64,000 nt of DNA from UBA6163 sp031411655 (GTDB lineage: Bacteria > Planctomycetota > Planctomycetia > Pirellulales > Pirellulaceae): NCBI GenBank assembly GCA_031411655.1, contig JANOBM010000027.1, forward strand, positions 1 through 64,000. Reading direction: 5' to 3'. The position numbers and the translations under genes were made by a program. Below the pieces are notes generated by a model. That model saw only the letters and a program-made list of their open reading frames with translations. It was not told the DNA's origin and did not search any database. Below, one piece after another: positions 17,745-27,743 of this stretch (within the stretch, counting starts at the first letter, position 1; every line of letters begins with the position of its first letter).

Positions 17745-19469
17745 ATGACTGCCTGTTTTCGCGTTTTATCGCTGCTCCTCTTTGTTTCGCTCGCATACGG
17801 AGCTTCACCACGAAGTCCCAACATTATCGTGATTATGTCCGACGATGTCGGCTACTCAGACATCGGCTGTTTCGGTAGCGAGATTCAAACGCCTCATTTA
17901 GACGCGTTGGCAACAAACGGTTTGCGATTCACTCAATTTTACAACACCGCGCGCTGTTGTCCGACCCGTGCAGCCTTGTTAACGGGACTTTATTCACATC
18001 AGGCTGGCATTGGTCACATGGTGGAAGACTGGAGCATGCGGGGCGGCAAGGCATATGCGGGAGAGCTTAGCAAGCAGGCCGTAACGATTGCCGAGGTACT
18101 TGGTAGGGCTGGCTACGCGACTTACATGTCCGGTAAGTGGCATGTCACAAAGATGATTCATCCAAAGAATGATGCTGAAAAACACAACTGGCCGAGGCAG
18201 AGGGGATTTGACCGATTCTACGGAACAATCCATGGCGCTGGCAGCTTCTTTGACCCTAATACGCTTGTGCGAGACAATTCATTCATCTCACCCTATGAAG
18301 ATTTAGATTATCAACCGCAGACGTTTTACTATACGGATGCGATTAACGATCAGGCCGCAAAGTTTGCTAACGAACATTCACTACTTCATGCCGATCGACC
18401 ATTTTTCCTGTACATAGCGCACACCGCAGCGCACTGGCCGATGCACGCTAAGGAAGTCGACATCGCAAAATACAAAGGACGCTATGACGGTGGGTACGAC
18501 GAGATTCGCGCTGAGCGATTGCAGAAGATGAGGCAGCATGGGCTGATTGACGACCGATGGCAAATATCACCCCTTGTAGGCAAATGGGACTCGGTCAGCG
18601 ACAAGCCGTGGGAAGCTCGATGCATGGAAGTTTACGCAGCCATGATCGATTGCATGGATCAAGGTATTGGTCGCCTTGTTGATACTCTGAAAAAGAACGC
18701 CCTATACGACAACACGGTTATTTTCTATCTCCAGGATAACGGCGGATGCGCCGAAGCCATGGGTCGCAGCAAGCCTTTTGATCCGCGAGACGATCTTCCT
18801 ACCTTACCGAGACTGGCCAACAATTATCTTCAACCCAATATGATTCCAACGCAAACAAGAGACGGATTTCCAGTGCGACAGGGGATGGGCGTTCAACCAG
18901 GATCAGCCGACACTTACATTGGCTATGGTCAGTCATGGGCCAACGTAAGCAACACGCCGTTTCGAGAATACAAGCACTGGGAACATGAAGGCGGCATCAG
19001 TACTCCATTGATTGTGCATTGGCCAATGGGAATCCCAGTCGAAAGGCACGGGGTGCTCGAGCATCAACCTGGTCATTTGATTGATCTGATGGCGACATGT
19101 GTCGAATTGGCACACGCAGATTATCCGATCGATTACAACGGGAACTCAATTCAATGCCAAGAAGGCGTGAGCCTGGTACCGGCATTTGCAGGCAAGTCCT
19201 TGAATCGAACGAGGCCCCTTTTTTGGGAACACGAGGGGAACCGTGCGATCCGGATTGGCGATTGGAAACTGGTCTCGAAGCATCCCGGCGACTGGGAACT
19301 TTACAATATCACCACCGATCGCACCGAAATGAACAATGTCGCCGGAGTTCAGAGCGAGCGAGTGGATGAGATGGCGAAACATTGGAACGCGTGGGCCGAG
19401 CGCGTCGGTGTGAAGCCTTGGCCCATTCATGGCGGTGAGGCCGGGGAACGTTCGAGTACAACCAAGTGA
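17745..19469 (+). CDS. Secreted arylsulfatase-type sulfatase
   Basis: Hydrolase of the formylglycine sulfatase family, 574 residues from the ATG at 17745; an upstream in-frame ATG at 17703 would add 14. A signal peptide ends near AYGAS, so the enzyme is exported. The metal site begins with IIVIMSDDVGYSD. The modification motif CCPTRAALLTG places the residue converted to formylglycine at Cys71. The C-terminal part has the usual sulfatase strand with NGGCAEAMG and ELYNITTDRTE. Planctomycetes carry many sulfatases acting on sulfated polysaccharides; the substrate here is unknown. No second sulfatase or maturation enzyme gene is adjacent. Confidence 0.92.
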   Translation: MTACFRVLSLLLFVSLAYGASPRSPNIIVIMSDDVGYSDIGCFGSEIQTPHLDALATNGLRFTQFYNTARCCPTRAALLTGLYSHQAGIGHMVEDWSMRGGKAYAGELSKQAVTIAEVLGRAGYATYMSGKWHVTKMIHPKNDAEKHNWPRQRGFDRFYGTIHGAGSFFDPNTLVRDNSFISPYEDLDYQPQTFYYTDAINDQAAKFANEHSLLHADRPFFLYIAHTAAHWPMHAKEVDIAKYKGRYDGGYDEIRAERLQKMRQHGLIDDRWQISPLVGKWDSVSDKPWEARCMEVYAAMIDCMDQGIGRLVDTLKKNALYDNTVIFYLQDNGGCAEAMGRSKPFDPRDDLPTLPRLANNYLQPNMIPTQTRDGFPVRQGMGVQPGSADTYIGYGQSWANVSNTPFREYKHWEHEGGISTPLIVHWPMGIPVERHGVLEHQPGHLIDLMATCVELAHADYPIDYNGNSIQCQEGVSLVPAFAGKSLNRTRPLFWEHEGNRAIRIGDWKLVSKHPGDWELYNITTDRTEMNNVAGVQSERVDEMAKHWNAWAERVGVKPWPIHGGEAGERSSTTK

Positions 19470-19916
19470 TCGCGGAACCTGACCTTATCCCGCCGGCTCA
19501 TTCCTGAGTCGTCAATCAGCAGCCAACGCAGGGCGTATAAATGGATTGCTTATCGTGACGAGACGACGTGTGTTTCGGTACAAGAACCCGACGATGCTCA
19601 GCACGAAATTAGCGAGTCGTCACCCCAAACCTCTCTCCGCCTGTGAGTGAGAACGGGCGGCAAAACCTTTGACACTCCTTTGAAGCCCAGAGGAGGTTCT
19701 GAACGAAAGCAGAGGAAAGCAGGGCCCCTGTGTAACGGAATTTGCACTTTGAATGGCTAATAACGGCGCCGGGTGAACGAAAAAACGACTCTAACTTGAA
19801 TCCATGGACAACATCGAGTGAATGCCGGTCTATACTGAAGACCCGATCGATACCCACTCATCACTCCCTTTTGCGGGCCCGGTCTTACGGACTTTCGCCC
19901 CAGGGCATTCGCCACT
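19470..19916. other. Intergenic region before the GH63-type gene
   Basis: Short frames only, with no domain. The promoter of the glycoside hydrolase gene is expected here, but no signal could be fixed. Confidence 0.4.
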
Positions 19917-22652
19917 ATGCCGCTACAAAACTCCGGCCACACCGCGGACTTAAGCAATTCGTCGCAGACCGCAAGTCCAGCGCATTTAAACGAAGCACTT
20001 GCCGAGAAGACGCGACTCCACGAAGCCGACATTCGGACACAAAATTGGAAACGTTGGGGACCTTACCTTTCGGAACGACAATGGGGCACCGTTCGCGAAG
20101 ATTATTCGGCGACTGGGGAGTGTTGGGACTATTTGTCTCACGATCAAGCGCGCAGCCGGGCCTACCGTTGGGGTGAAGATGGTCTGATGGGTTTCTCTGA
20201 TCGCGAATGCCGATTGTGTTTCGCAGTCGCGCTCTGGAACGGTCGAGACCCGATCTTAAAGGAACGACTTTTCGGCTTAACAGGTCCAGAAGGGAATCAC
20301 GGTGAGGACGTTAAGGAGTGTTATTACTACCTCGATTCATCCCCGACTCATTCCTATGTGAAGATGCTTTATAAGTATCCTCAAGCCGAGTTTCCTTATG
20401 CGAAGATCGTGCACGAAAATCGAAATCGCGGTAAGGATGCACCCGAATTTGAATTGATCGATACCGGTGTCTTTGATGAAAACAGATACTTCGATGTCGT
20501 TACCGAGTATGCGAAACAATCGCCCGATGACATCCTCATACGCATCACGGTATCAAACCGTGGACCTGACGCGGCGACCATTCATTTACTACCGACATTG
20601 TGGTACCGCAATTCATGGAGTTGGGGCTGTACACACGATGGATGTGAGGTGAAACCCCGATTGCGAGCCGTTGGCGATACCGAAACGATCGCAGACCACG
20701 GATCCTTAGGTCGTTTCCGCTTTTATTGTGATCTGGATTCACACGGCAAAACGCCGAATATGCTCTACACGGAAAACGAGACCAACAGTGAAAAATTGTT
20801 TGGAGTCAAGAATGACTCGCTATACGTTAAGGATGCCATCCACCGGTATGTCGTTGATGGCGAAGTAAAAGCGGTCAATCCAAAGCGCCACGGTACGAAG
20901 GTTTCCGCGCAGTATATCTTGGAATTGGGGTCGGGCGAGTCTCAAGTGATTCACATCCGACTAGTGAAGGATGCAGCGGCAATCGGCGGCGCACTCGCGA
21001 ACAATCGTGATGAAGTTTTTTCTCAGCGGATCGAAGAAACGGATAAGTTCTATGATTCGTTAATGCCCGCCGATACCGATCCGCAGCACCGAATGGTTGC
21101 ACGGCAGGCATACGCAGGTCTTTTAACCAGTAAGCAGTTTTATCATTACGTGGTCAATCAGTGGCTAGACGGAGATCCCTCACAGCCGACACCTCCCGAT
21201 GGTCACCGACAGGGACGCAACCAAGACTGGCGGCATCTATTCAATCGCGACATCATCTCGATGCCCGATAAGTGGGAATACCCTTGGTATGCCGCTTGGG
21301 ATCTTGCATTTCATATGATCCCTATGGCGAAGGTTGATCCGGACTTTGCGAAAGAACAGCTCCTATTGTTTCTTCGTGAATGGTACATGCATCCCAATGG
21401 TCAATTACCGGCCTATGAGTTTGCCTTTGGTGATGTGAATCCACCCGTTCATGCGTGGGCTTGCTGGCGCGTTTACAAAATTTCCGCTGCACGCCACAAA
21501 CGGGATACGCATTTTCTTAAAAAAGCCTTTCACAAGTTGTTGCTCAATTTCAACTGGTGGGTCAACCGAAAAGATCCCCGAGGGAAAAACCTCTTTTCAG
21601 GCGGTTTTTTGGGACTTGATAATATTGGGGTCTTCGATCGGTCTCAACCGCTACCGACCGGTGGTCATCTTGAGCAAGCGGATGGTACAGCCTGGATGGC
21701 ATTCTATTGCTCGACGATGTTATCGATCGCGATCGAACTTGCCGAAGACGACGACACGTACGAGGACATAGCGTCAAAGTTCTTCGAGCACTTTATTGCC
21801 ATTGCGGACGCGATGAATGGAATTGGTGGTACCGGCCTATGGGACGAGCAAGACGGATTCTATTACGATGTTTTGAACGCCAATGACAGCACGATGCCGC
21901 TTCGAATTCGTTCGATGGTTGGCATCATTCCACTCTTTGCGATCGAACTTGTCGACCAAGATACGCTCGAGAAAATGCCGGGATTCCGCAAACGTCTCGA
22001 ATGGTTCCTTCGCAACCGCTCAGACCTTTCCAAACAGATTTCTTACTTAGATCAAGTGCAGGATTTTGGTGATGATGTCGATCCGTCTCATCGACTGCTC
22101 GCAATTCCATCGCGTCGAAGACTCGAACGAATGCTAAAGTACATCCTTGATGAGAACGAATTTCTCTCCGAGTACGGCATTCGAGCGTTGTCTAAAGTTC
22201 ATGAGGGGAATCCGTTTGTTTTTCGATTCGGTGGTCAGGAACATTGCGTTGGATATGTGCCGGGCGAATCGAATTCTGGAATCTTTGGTGGAAATTCAAA
22301 CTGGCGTGGCCCGATTTGGTTTCCAGTCAATTACTTGATCGTCGAATCATTGGAGAAGTATCACCACTTTTACGGCGATTCGTTCCAAGTCGAGTGCCCG
22401 ACGGGTTCTGGCGTGATGATGAATTTGGGCGAAGTCGCCAAAGAGATTAGCCGGCGTTTGGTATCCATCTTCGTTCCCGATAAAGATGGCAATCGCCCGT
22501 GTCATGGTGGAGACTTAAGGTATGCAACCGATCCGCAATGGCAAGATCTCGTACTGTTTTACGAGTATTTCCATGGTGACACGGGGCGAGGTGTAGGTGC
22601 GAGCCATCAAACAGGCTGGACCTCGCTTGTCGCTAAGCTACTGGAAAGCTGA
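19917..22652 (+). CDS. GH63/MGH1-like glycoside hydrolase
   Basis: Large cytoplasmic carbohydrate enzyme of 911 residues without a signal peptide. The N-terminal half (about 35-380) is a beta-rich domain beginning with the WGPYLSERQWGTVREDYS stretch. The C-terminal half is an (alpha/alpha)6 barrel typical of GH63. It contains PWYAAWDLAFHMIPMAK, where the Asp is the expected acid residue, and GGNSNWRGPIWFPVNYL near the end. Relatives include glucosidases and mannosyl- or glucosylglycerate hydrolases, so the exact substrate cannot be read from sequence. The next gene is a glycogen debranching enzyme, which suggests glucan or compatible-solute turnover. Confidence 0.85.
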   Translation: MPLQNSGHTADLSNSSQTASPAHLNEALAEKTRLHEADIRTQNWKRWGPYLSERQWGTVREDYSATGECWDYLSHDQARSRAYRWGEDGLMGFSDRECRLCFAVALWNGRDPILKERLFGLTGPEGNHGEDVKECYYYLDSSPTHSYVKMLYKYPQAEFPYAKIVHENRNRGKDAPEFELIDTGVFDENRYFDVVTEYAKQSPDDILIRITVSNRGPDAATIHLLPTLWYRNSWSWGCTHDGCEVKPRLRAVGDTETIADHGSLGRFRFYCDLDSHGKTPNMLYTENETNSEKLFGVKNDSLYVKDAIHRYVVDGEVKAVNPKRHGTKVSAQYILELGSGESQVIHIRLVKDAAAIGGALANNRDEVFSQRIEETDKFYDSLMPADTDPQHRMVARQAYAGLLTSKQFYHYVVNQWLDGDPSQPTPPDGHRQGRNQDWRHLFNRDIISMPDKWEYPWYAAWDLAFHMIPMAKVDPDFAKEQLLLFLREWYMHPNGQLPAYEFAFGDVNPPVHAWACWRVYKISAARHKRDTHFLKKAFHKLLLNFNWWVNRKDPRGKNLFSGGFLGLDNIGVFDRSQPLPTGGHLEQADGTAWMAFYCSTMLSIAIELAEDDDTYEDIASKFFEHFIAIADAMNGIGGTGLWDEQDGFYYDVLNANDSTMPLRIRSMVGIIPLFAIELVDQDTLEKMPGFRKRLEWFLRNRSDLSKQISYLDQVQDFGDDVDPSHRLLAIPSRRRLERMLKYILDENEFLSEYGIRALSKVHEGNPFVFRFGGQEHCVGYVPGESNSGIFGGNSNWRGPIWFPVNYLIVESLEKYHHFYGDSFQVECPTGSGVMMNLGEVAKEISRRLVSIFVPDKDGNRPCHGGDLRYATDPQWQDLVLFYEYFHGDTGRGVGASHQTGWTSLVAKLLES

Positions 22653-22781
22653 CTGTAAAGCGTCCAGCGTCGGCATCGCCGATTGAGTTATCTGTCCGAT
22701 GTCAGTCAGGGGCGTTCGGTGACGACCAGTCTTCGTCGACACTGAATCGCTCCTTTTTTAACCTCCAGTAAAAGTGATCCG

Positions 22782-24695
22782 ATGAATCCTAGCCCCACTG
22801 ATCAGGAATGGATTGAAACAAACGGCCTTGGTGCATTCGCCATGGGTACGGTATCGGGTGAACGGACGCGACGATATCACGGTTTGCTGATGACAGACCG
22901 CCAGCAGCGCCGCAGTATCCTCGTTAACGGATTCGAGGCATGGGCACAGAGTAGCACTGCGACCTATCCTCTATCGACGCAGATCTATGACGGTGGCACC
23001 GTATTTCCTAATAGCCAGGAGCACTTGGTTGGATTTAACCACTATCCCTGGCCAAGGTGGCAATTTGAATTTCCAGACGGAACAAAAATAAGGCAAGAGA
23101 TCATCTCGCCCCGAGGGCATGACGCAACTATCTTGCGATGGACACTGGAAGCGGGCGATCCAGTCACGCTGCACGTTAGACCCTTACTTTCATGCAGGGA
23201 CTACCACAGTTTGCATCACGTCAATAATGGCTTTGATTTTGCGGCGACGGAACTGGCGGCAGGAACAGACGGTTTGATCGCGATTGGCTGGCGTCCTTAT
23301 CATGATATGCCTCGCGTCGTCGCGACGGTTCAAGGAACCTACACTCATCAACCGACTTGGTATCACAATTTCTATTATCATGCAGAGCAGTCGAGGGGCT
23401 TGGACTTCCTCGAAGACCTGGCATCACCTGGTGAGTTTCACTTCTCGGTCAGTCAAAAATCCGCGACACTGGCTTTTAGCGCAGACGAACCGTTGAATCA
23501 TTTCAACGATGTTTTAGAAAACGAGACTTCTCGTCGAAAGGCATTGTCACCGCTTAAACTGGCTGCTTCGCAATACATCGTCTGCCGCGATGGTCGAGAC
23601 ACCATCATCGCTGGCTACCCATGGTTTACCGACTGGGGCAGGGACACCTTTATCTCGCTGCGTGGACTGTGCCTGGCTTCGGGTGAAATGGAAATCGCCA
23701 AAAAGATTCTTCTTGCATGGTCCGAAACGGTTTCCGAAGGGATGTTACCCAACCGATTTCCCGATGGCGATCATTCTCCCGAATACAACTCCGTTGACGC
23801 TTCGCTTTGGTTCGTAATTGCGGTCTATGAGTTTCTTTCATTGTCGTCCCAGCAGCCTGGCTTGGTCAGTCCGACCGATGCAACGACGTTATTGAGTGCG
23901 ACAAGTGAGATCCTCAATGGCTATCGCCGGGGAACTCGTCACGCGATTCATATGGACGTGGATGGATTGATCGCGGCGGGCGAGCCAGGTGTTCAACTAA
24001 CCTGGATGGACGCGAAAGTCGGCGATTGGGTCGTGACGCCGCGAATTGGAAAGCCGGTAGAAATCCAGGCATTGTGGCTTAATTGCTTATGGCTTGCTGG
24101 TAAACGCAAGAAAAAATGGGGCGAAGTCTTCGATGGTGTACTTCCAACCTTTCGCAAAAAATTCTGGAATGAACAAGCCGGTGCGCTGCATGACATCATC
24201 GATGTCGACCATGCGGTAGGAAAAGTAGACTCAAGTTTTCGACCGAACCAACTACTTGCCGTGGGTGGCTTGCCATGTGTCTTAATCGACGGACGTCGAG
24301 CGAGGTCAATCGTTGACCAAGCGGAGCAGAAACTCTGGACGCCCCTTGGCCTACGGACACTATCACCCGATGATCCACACTACCGAGGCGAATACCGCGG
24401 CGGTGTCTATGAGCGGGATGGCGCTTATCATCAGGGCACAGCATGGCCATGGTTATTGGGTCCGTTTGTTGATGCATGGATTCGAGTTCGAGGGAACTCA
24501 CCCGATGCGATCTTAGAAGCGAACCAACGATTCTGGGCACCAATCGAGCGTCATTTAGCTGCATACGGCCTTGGCCATGTTACCGAAGTTGCAAGTGGCA
24601 ATGCACCCCATGCACCCGGCGGATGTCCGTTTCAGGCATGGTCGCTGAGCGAATACATTCGGGTTTGCAAACCGACGGTTACCGGACGTGCTTGA
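22782..24695 (+). CDS. Glycogen debranching enzyme (amylo-alpha-1,6-glucosidase type)
   Basis: Predicted 637-residue enzyme that removes alpha-1,6 branch points from glycogen. The N-terminal domain starts with ETNGLGAFAMGTVSGERTRR, typical of the archaeal/bacterial GDE family. The C-terminal (alpha/alpha)6 barrel (about 275-620) has WFTDWGRDTFISLRGL and YERDGAYHQGTAWPWLLGPF, which carry the expected acidic residues. No signal peptide is present. It follows the GH63-type gene by 129 bases on the same strand, so the two are likely co-regulated. It converges on sucA. No glycogen synthase or phosphorylase lies in the window. Confidence 0.9.
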   Translation: MNPSPTDQEWIETNGLGAFAMGTVSGERTRRYHGLLMTDRQQRRSILVNGFEAWAQSSTATYPLSTQIYDGGTVFPNSQEHLVGFNHYPWPRWQFEFPDGTKIRQEIISPRGHDATILRWTLEAGDPVTLHVRPLLSCRDYHSLHHVNNGFDFAATELAAGTDGLIAIGWRPYHDMPRVVATVQGTYTHQPTWYHNFYYHAEQSRGLDFLEDLASPGEFHFSVSQKSATLAFSADEPLNHFNDVLENETSRRKALSPLKLAASQYIVCRDGRDTIIAGYPWFTDWGRDTFISLRGLCLASGEMEIAKKILLAWSETVSEGMLPNRFPDGDHSPEYNSVDASLWFVIAVYEFLSLSSQQPGLVSPTDATTLLSATSEILNGYRRGTRHAIHMDVDGLIAAGEPGVQLTWMDAKVGDWVVTPRIGKPVEIQALWLNCLWLAGKRKKKWGEVFDGVLPTFRKKFWNEQAGALHDIIDVDHAVGKVDSSFRPNQLLAVGGLPCVLIDGRRARSIVDQAEQKLWTPLGLRTLSPDDPHYRGEYRGGVYERDGAYHQGTAWPWLLGPFVDAWIRVRGNSPDAILEANQRFWAPIERHLAAYGLGHVTEVASGNAPHAPGGCPFQAWSLSEYIRVCKPTVTGRA

Positions 24696-24758
24696 CGCAA
24701 GTCCCAACGATGATGCCGTTGCAGGGGCGATCGCCCGGGCACCACGAGAACGGTTGAT

Positions 24759-27587
24759 TTAAGTTGCTATTGGGGTTGCGACCGGGGCCACCATACCGAC
24801 GAACGCTTCATCCATGAGATCGCGCTGTTCGAGCTTGTGGGTGGCCATGCTGCCCGTACTAGGACTCGCCGATTCGGCTCGAGTAGCCCTTTTAAGGATG
24901 TACTTCTCGGAAATCACGTCGCCGAAATGCAGCTTGATGTAAGACCAGGCGCCCATATTGAGTGGCTCTTCCTGGACCCACGTCACTTCGCTTCCATGGG
25001 GAACATCGCCAATCCCCTCGAGCAGTTCCTCGGGGCGAAGCGGGTACAGTTGTTCCACGCGGACGATGCGGACTGAATCCAGATTTCGCTGGATGCGAGT
25101 CTCCATGAGATCGTAATAAACCTTACCCGTGCAAAGAATGGTTCGTTGTACTTGGTTGGCAGGAATGGAGTTGTCAGCAAGCACTTTTCGGAATTTACCG
25201 TGGGTGAAGTCCTCCATAGGGCTGACGACTTCCGGGTGGCGAAGCAAGCTCTTGGGAGTCAAGATCACCAGTGGCTTGCGCCAAGTGGAATAGACCTGTC
25301 GACGAAGCAAGTGGAAATATTGCGCCGGTGTGGTTGGCTGGCAGACTTGAATGTTGTGTTCTGCTGACATCATTAGGAATCGCTCAACCCTCGCACTACA
25401 GTGCTCGGGTCCTTGACCTTCGAAGCCGTGGGGAAGCAACATGATCAAGCCACTGAGGCGATTCCATTTATCTTCGGCGCTGGCGATGAACTGATCGACG
25501 ATCACTTGCGCGACGTTCCAAAAGTCACCGAACTGGGCCTCCCACGCAACGATGCCTTCGGGGCGATCAAGAGAATAGCCATATTCAAATCCGAGCACCC
25601 CCGCTTCGCTGAGCGGGCTATTAACGAGTTCGATTTCGGTTTGATTTGGTCGCAGGTGATTAAGCGGTGTGAAAAGGGCCCCGGTATTTTCATCATGCAG
25701 AACTGCGTGTCGTTGGCTGAAGGTGCCTCGTTCACAATCCTGACCAGTCAAACGAATTGGTCGACCATCTAGCAATAATGAACCAAATGCCGCCGCCTCC
25801 GCCGACGCCCAATCAAGTGGCATTTCTCCCGTTGCCATACTGCGTCGCAGCTGCATTGGTCGTTTGAGTTTCTTATGAGCCGAAAATCCGTCGGGTAGTC
25901 GGGTCAATTTGTCGAGTACGAACTGCATGGTATCGAGAGCAACCGTGGTATCAACAACCTGGTTGATCGGTTCGGGACCTCCGACGTATCGCGACCAAGC
26001 ACCAGTAAGCGTCTGCGTGTCGTGATAGTAGGGTTCGTGCTTACTTGCCTCAAATTCGCTTTCCAGCTTTTCAGTTCGAACTTGTTGAATGTTATCGGCT
26101 TCTGCTTGGGTCATTTTGCCAAGCTCCAGCAATCGATCCAGATAATTCTGGCGCACACTGGGGCGCTTATCAATTTCGGCATACATAAGCGGTTGAGTGA
26201 AACGTGGTTCGTCTCCTTCGTTGTGTCCCCAACGGCGAAACGCATAGAGATCGATCACCACGTCGCGGTGGAACTGTTTACGGAAGTCCATCGCCATCGA
26301 AACCACTTGCGCAACGGCTTCGGGATCCTCTCCATTGACATGGAAGATCGGGATTTGCAGCATCTTCGCGATATCAGTCGCGTAGGTCGTACTACGGCCT
26401 TCGTGTGGCTCGGTTGTAAAACCGACTTGATTATTGATAACAATATGAAGCGTTCCGCCCGTGTTAAATCCTTTGAGTTGACTCAGGTTGAGTGTCTCCT
26501 GAACGATACCTTCGCCAGCAAAAGCGGCGTCACCGTGGATCAAAATAGTCAGGACCTGCGTGCGTGATTTATCGTTTAATCGATCTTGTTTGCACCGAGT
26601 TCGCCCCAGGGCGACGGTATTCACGAACTCGAGGTGACTTGGGTTGAAGCAAAGCGAGATGTGTAATTTTTGGCCTGATGCGGTGGTCCAGTCACTGCTG
26701 TAACCGAGGTGATAACGCACGTCGCCACCGCCGCGCCGCAAGTCTGGATTCGGATCGTCGAACGACCAAAAAATATTCATCGCTCGCTTCTTGAGAATAT
26801 TTGCCATCACGTTCAGGCGACCGCGATGAGCCATTCCCATCACGACTTCCCTCACCTGATGTTGGCCGGCCTTCTCCAAAGCTAGATCCAACATGGGAAT
26901 CAGAGTTTCGGCTCCTTCGAGCGAGAACGTTTTCGCGCCAACAAATTTCCGGCGAACAAACTCTTCAAAAATGGAAGCATCGGCGAGACGTGTGTAGATT
27001 CGGCGTTGAACCTCGTGAGATAACTCCAATCGGTTTTCAGTGGTCTCCATTCGTCGCTGAAGCCAATCGCGAACATTGCGATTGTCGATATGCATGAACT
27101 GCGCACCGATACTGCGACAATAGGTGTTGCGCAGCTTCGTGAGGATTTCATACAACGTCCCACCTGTGACGTTGTCCAGAGAACTTGCATCGAACGGGCG
27201 GTTGAGATCTTTCTCGTTCAATCCGTAGGCGGTCGGGTTGAGATCTGGAGACTCTGGTCGGAACATGCCAAGTGGATCGAGTTTGGCAACCAAGTGCCCA
27301 CGAACCCGGTACTCACGGACCAATTGATCGATTCGGTCCTGCATCTTGGCAAGCCAAAACATCTGGTCCGTCGCTTCGCGACCGTTTGACGATGGGTCTG
27401 CCGAATCACTTGCACCCGTCGCAGCGACGTGGTTGATGACATGGCTTGCCTCCTGATCCCCCAGAGCAGAACCATTGGTCAAGACAAACTGTTCAAAATA
27501 AGTACGCCAAGTATCCGAAACGCTATTGGGATCGCGGATGTACTGGACGAACAAATCGTCGATGTAATCTATGCTGTAGGTGTTCAT
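24759..27587 (-). CDS. sucA: 2-oxoglutarate dehydrogenase E1 component
   Basis: Thiamine diphosphate enzyme of the TCA cycle that decarboxylates 2-oxoglutarate and loads the E2 lipoyl domain. At 942 residues it has the normal length. The N-terminus (SIDYIDDLFVQYIRDPNSVS) matches the E1 segment that binds the complex. The core shows AHRGRLNVMANILKKRA and the cofactor-binding stretch from GDAAFAGEGIVQETLNLS to INNQVGFTT. The C-terminal transketolase-like part ends with the typical TWVQEEPLNMGAW. The E2 gene is not adjacent in this window. It is convergent with the debranching gene, and no terminator is obvious between them. Confidence 0.96.
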   Translation of the reverse strand: MNTYSIDYIDDLFVQYIRDPNSVSDTWRTYFEQFVLTNGSALGDQEASHVINHVAATGASDSADPSSNGREATDQMFWLAKMQDRIDQLVREYRVRGHLVAKLDPLGMFRPESPDLNPTAYGLNEKDLNRPFDASSLDNVTGGTLYEILTKLRNTYCRSIGAQFMHIDNRNVRDWLQRRMETTENRLELSHEVQRRIYTRLADASIFEEFVRRKFVGAKTFSLEGAETLIPMLDLALEKAGQHQVREVVMGMAHRGRLNVMANILKKRAMNIFWSFDDPNPDLRRGGGDVRYHLGYSSDWTTASGQKLHISLCFNPSHLEFVNTVALGRTRCKQDRLNDKSRTQVLTILIHGDAAFAGEGIVQETLNLSQLKGFNTGGTLHIVINNQVGFTTEPHEGRSTTYATDIAKMLQIPIFHVNGEDPEAVAQVVSMAMDFRKQFHRDVVIDLYAFRRWGHNEGDEPRFTQPLMYAEIDKRPSVRQNYLDRLLELGKMTQAEADNIQQVRTEKLESEFEASKHEPYYHDTQTLTGAWSRYVGGPEPINQVVDTTVALDTMQFVLDKLTRLPDGFSAHKKLKRPMQLRRSMATGEMPLDWASAEAAAFGSLLLDGRPIRLTGQDCERGTFSQRHAVLHDENTGALFTPLNHLRPNQTEIELVNSPLSEAGVLGFEYGYSLDRPEGIVAWEAQFGDFWNVAQVIVDQFIASAEDKWNRLSGLIMLLPHGFEGQGPEHCSARVERFLMMSAEHNIQVCQPTTPAQYFHLLRRQVYSTWRKPLVILTPKSLLRHPEVVSPMEDFTHGKFRKVLADNSIPANQVQRTILCTGKVYYDLMETRIQRNLDSVRIVRVEQLYPLRPEELLEGIGDVPHGSEVTWVQEEPLNMGAWSYIKLHFGDVISEKYILKRATRAESASPSTGSMATHKLEQRDLMDEAFVGMVAPVATPIAT

Positions 27588-27743
27588 CTAGGACCGGCGG
27601 TCAAACGCCACGCCGACAATGGGGCGAGATAGTGGAAAGTGTCGATTATGACTGCTAAGCGACCGGTTGACTACGCCAATCGGACGGGAGAGGGCAATCG
27701 GACGAGACGGTTCGGGTAACCGCAAGAGAAAACCCACAAATCA

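Noticed and set aside
24725..24736. Perfect palindrome GGGCGATCGCCC between convergent genes
   Set aside because: Short and without a T-run or any neighbouring partner; could be a chance site or a methylation-type octamer.
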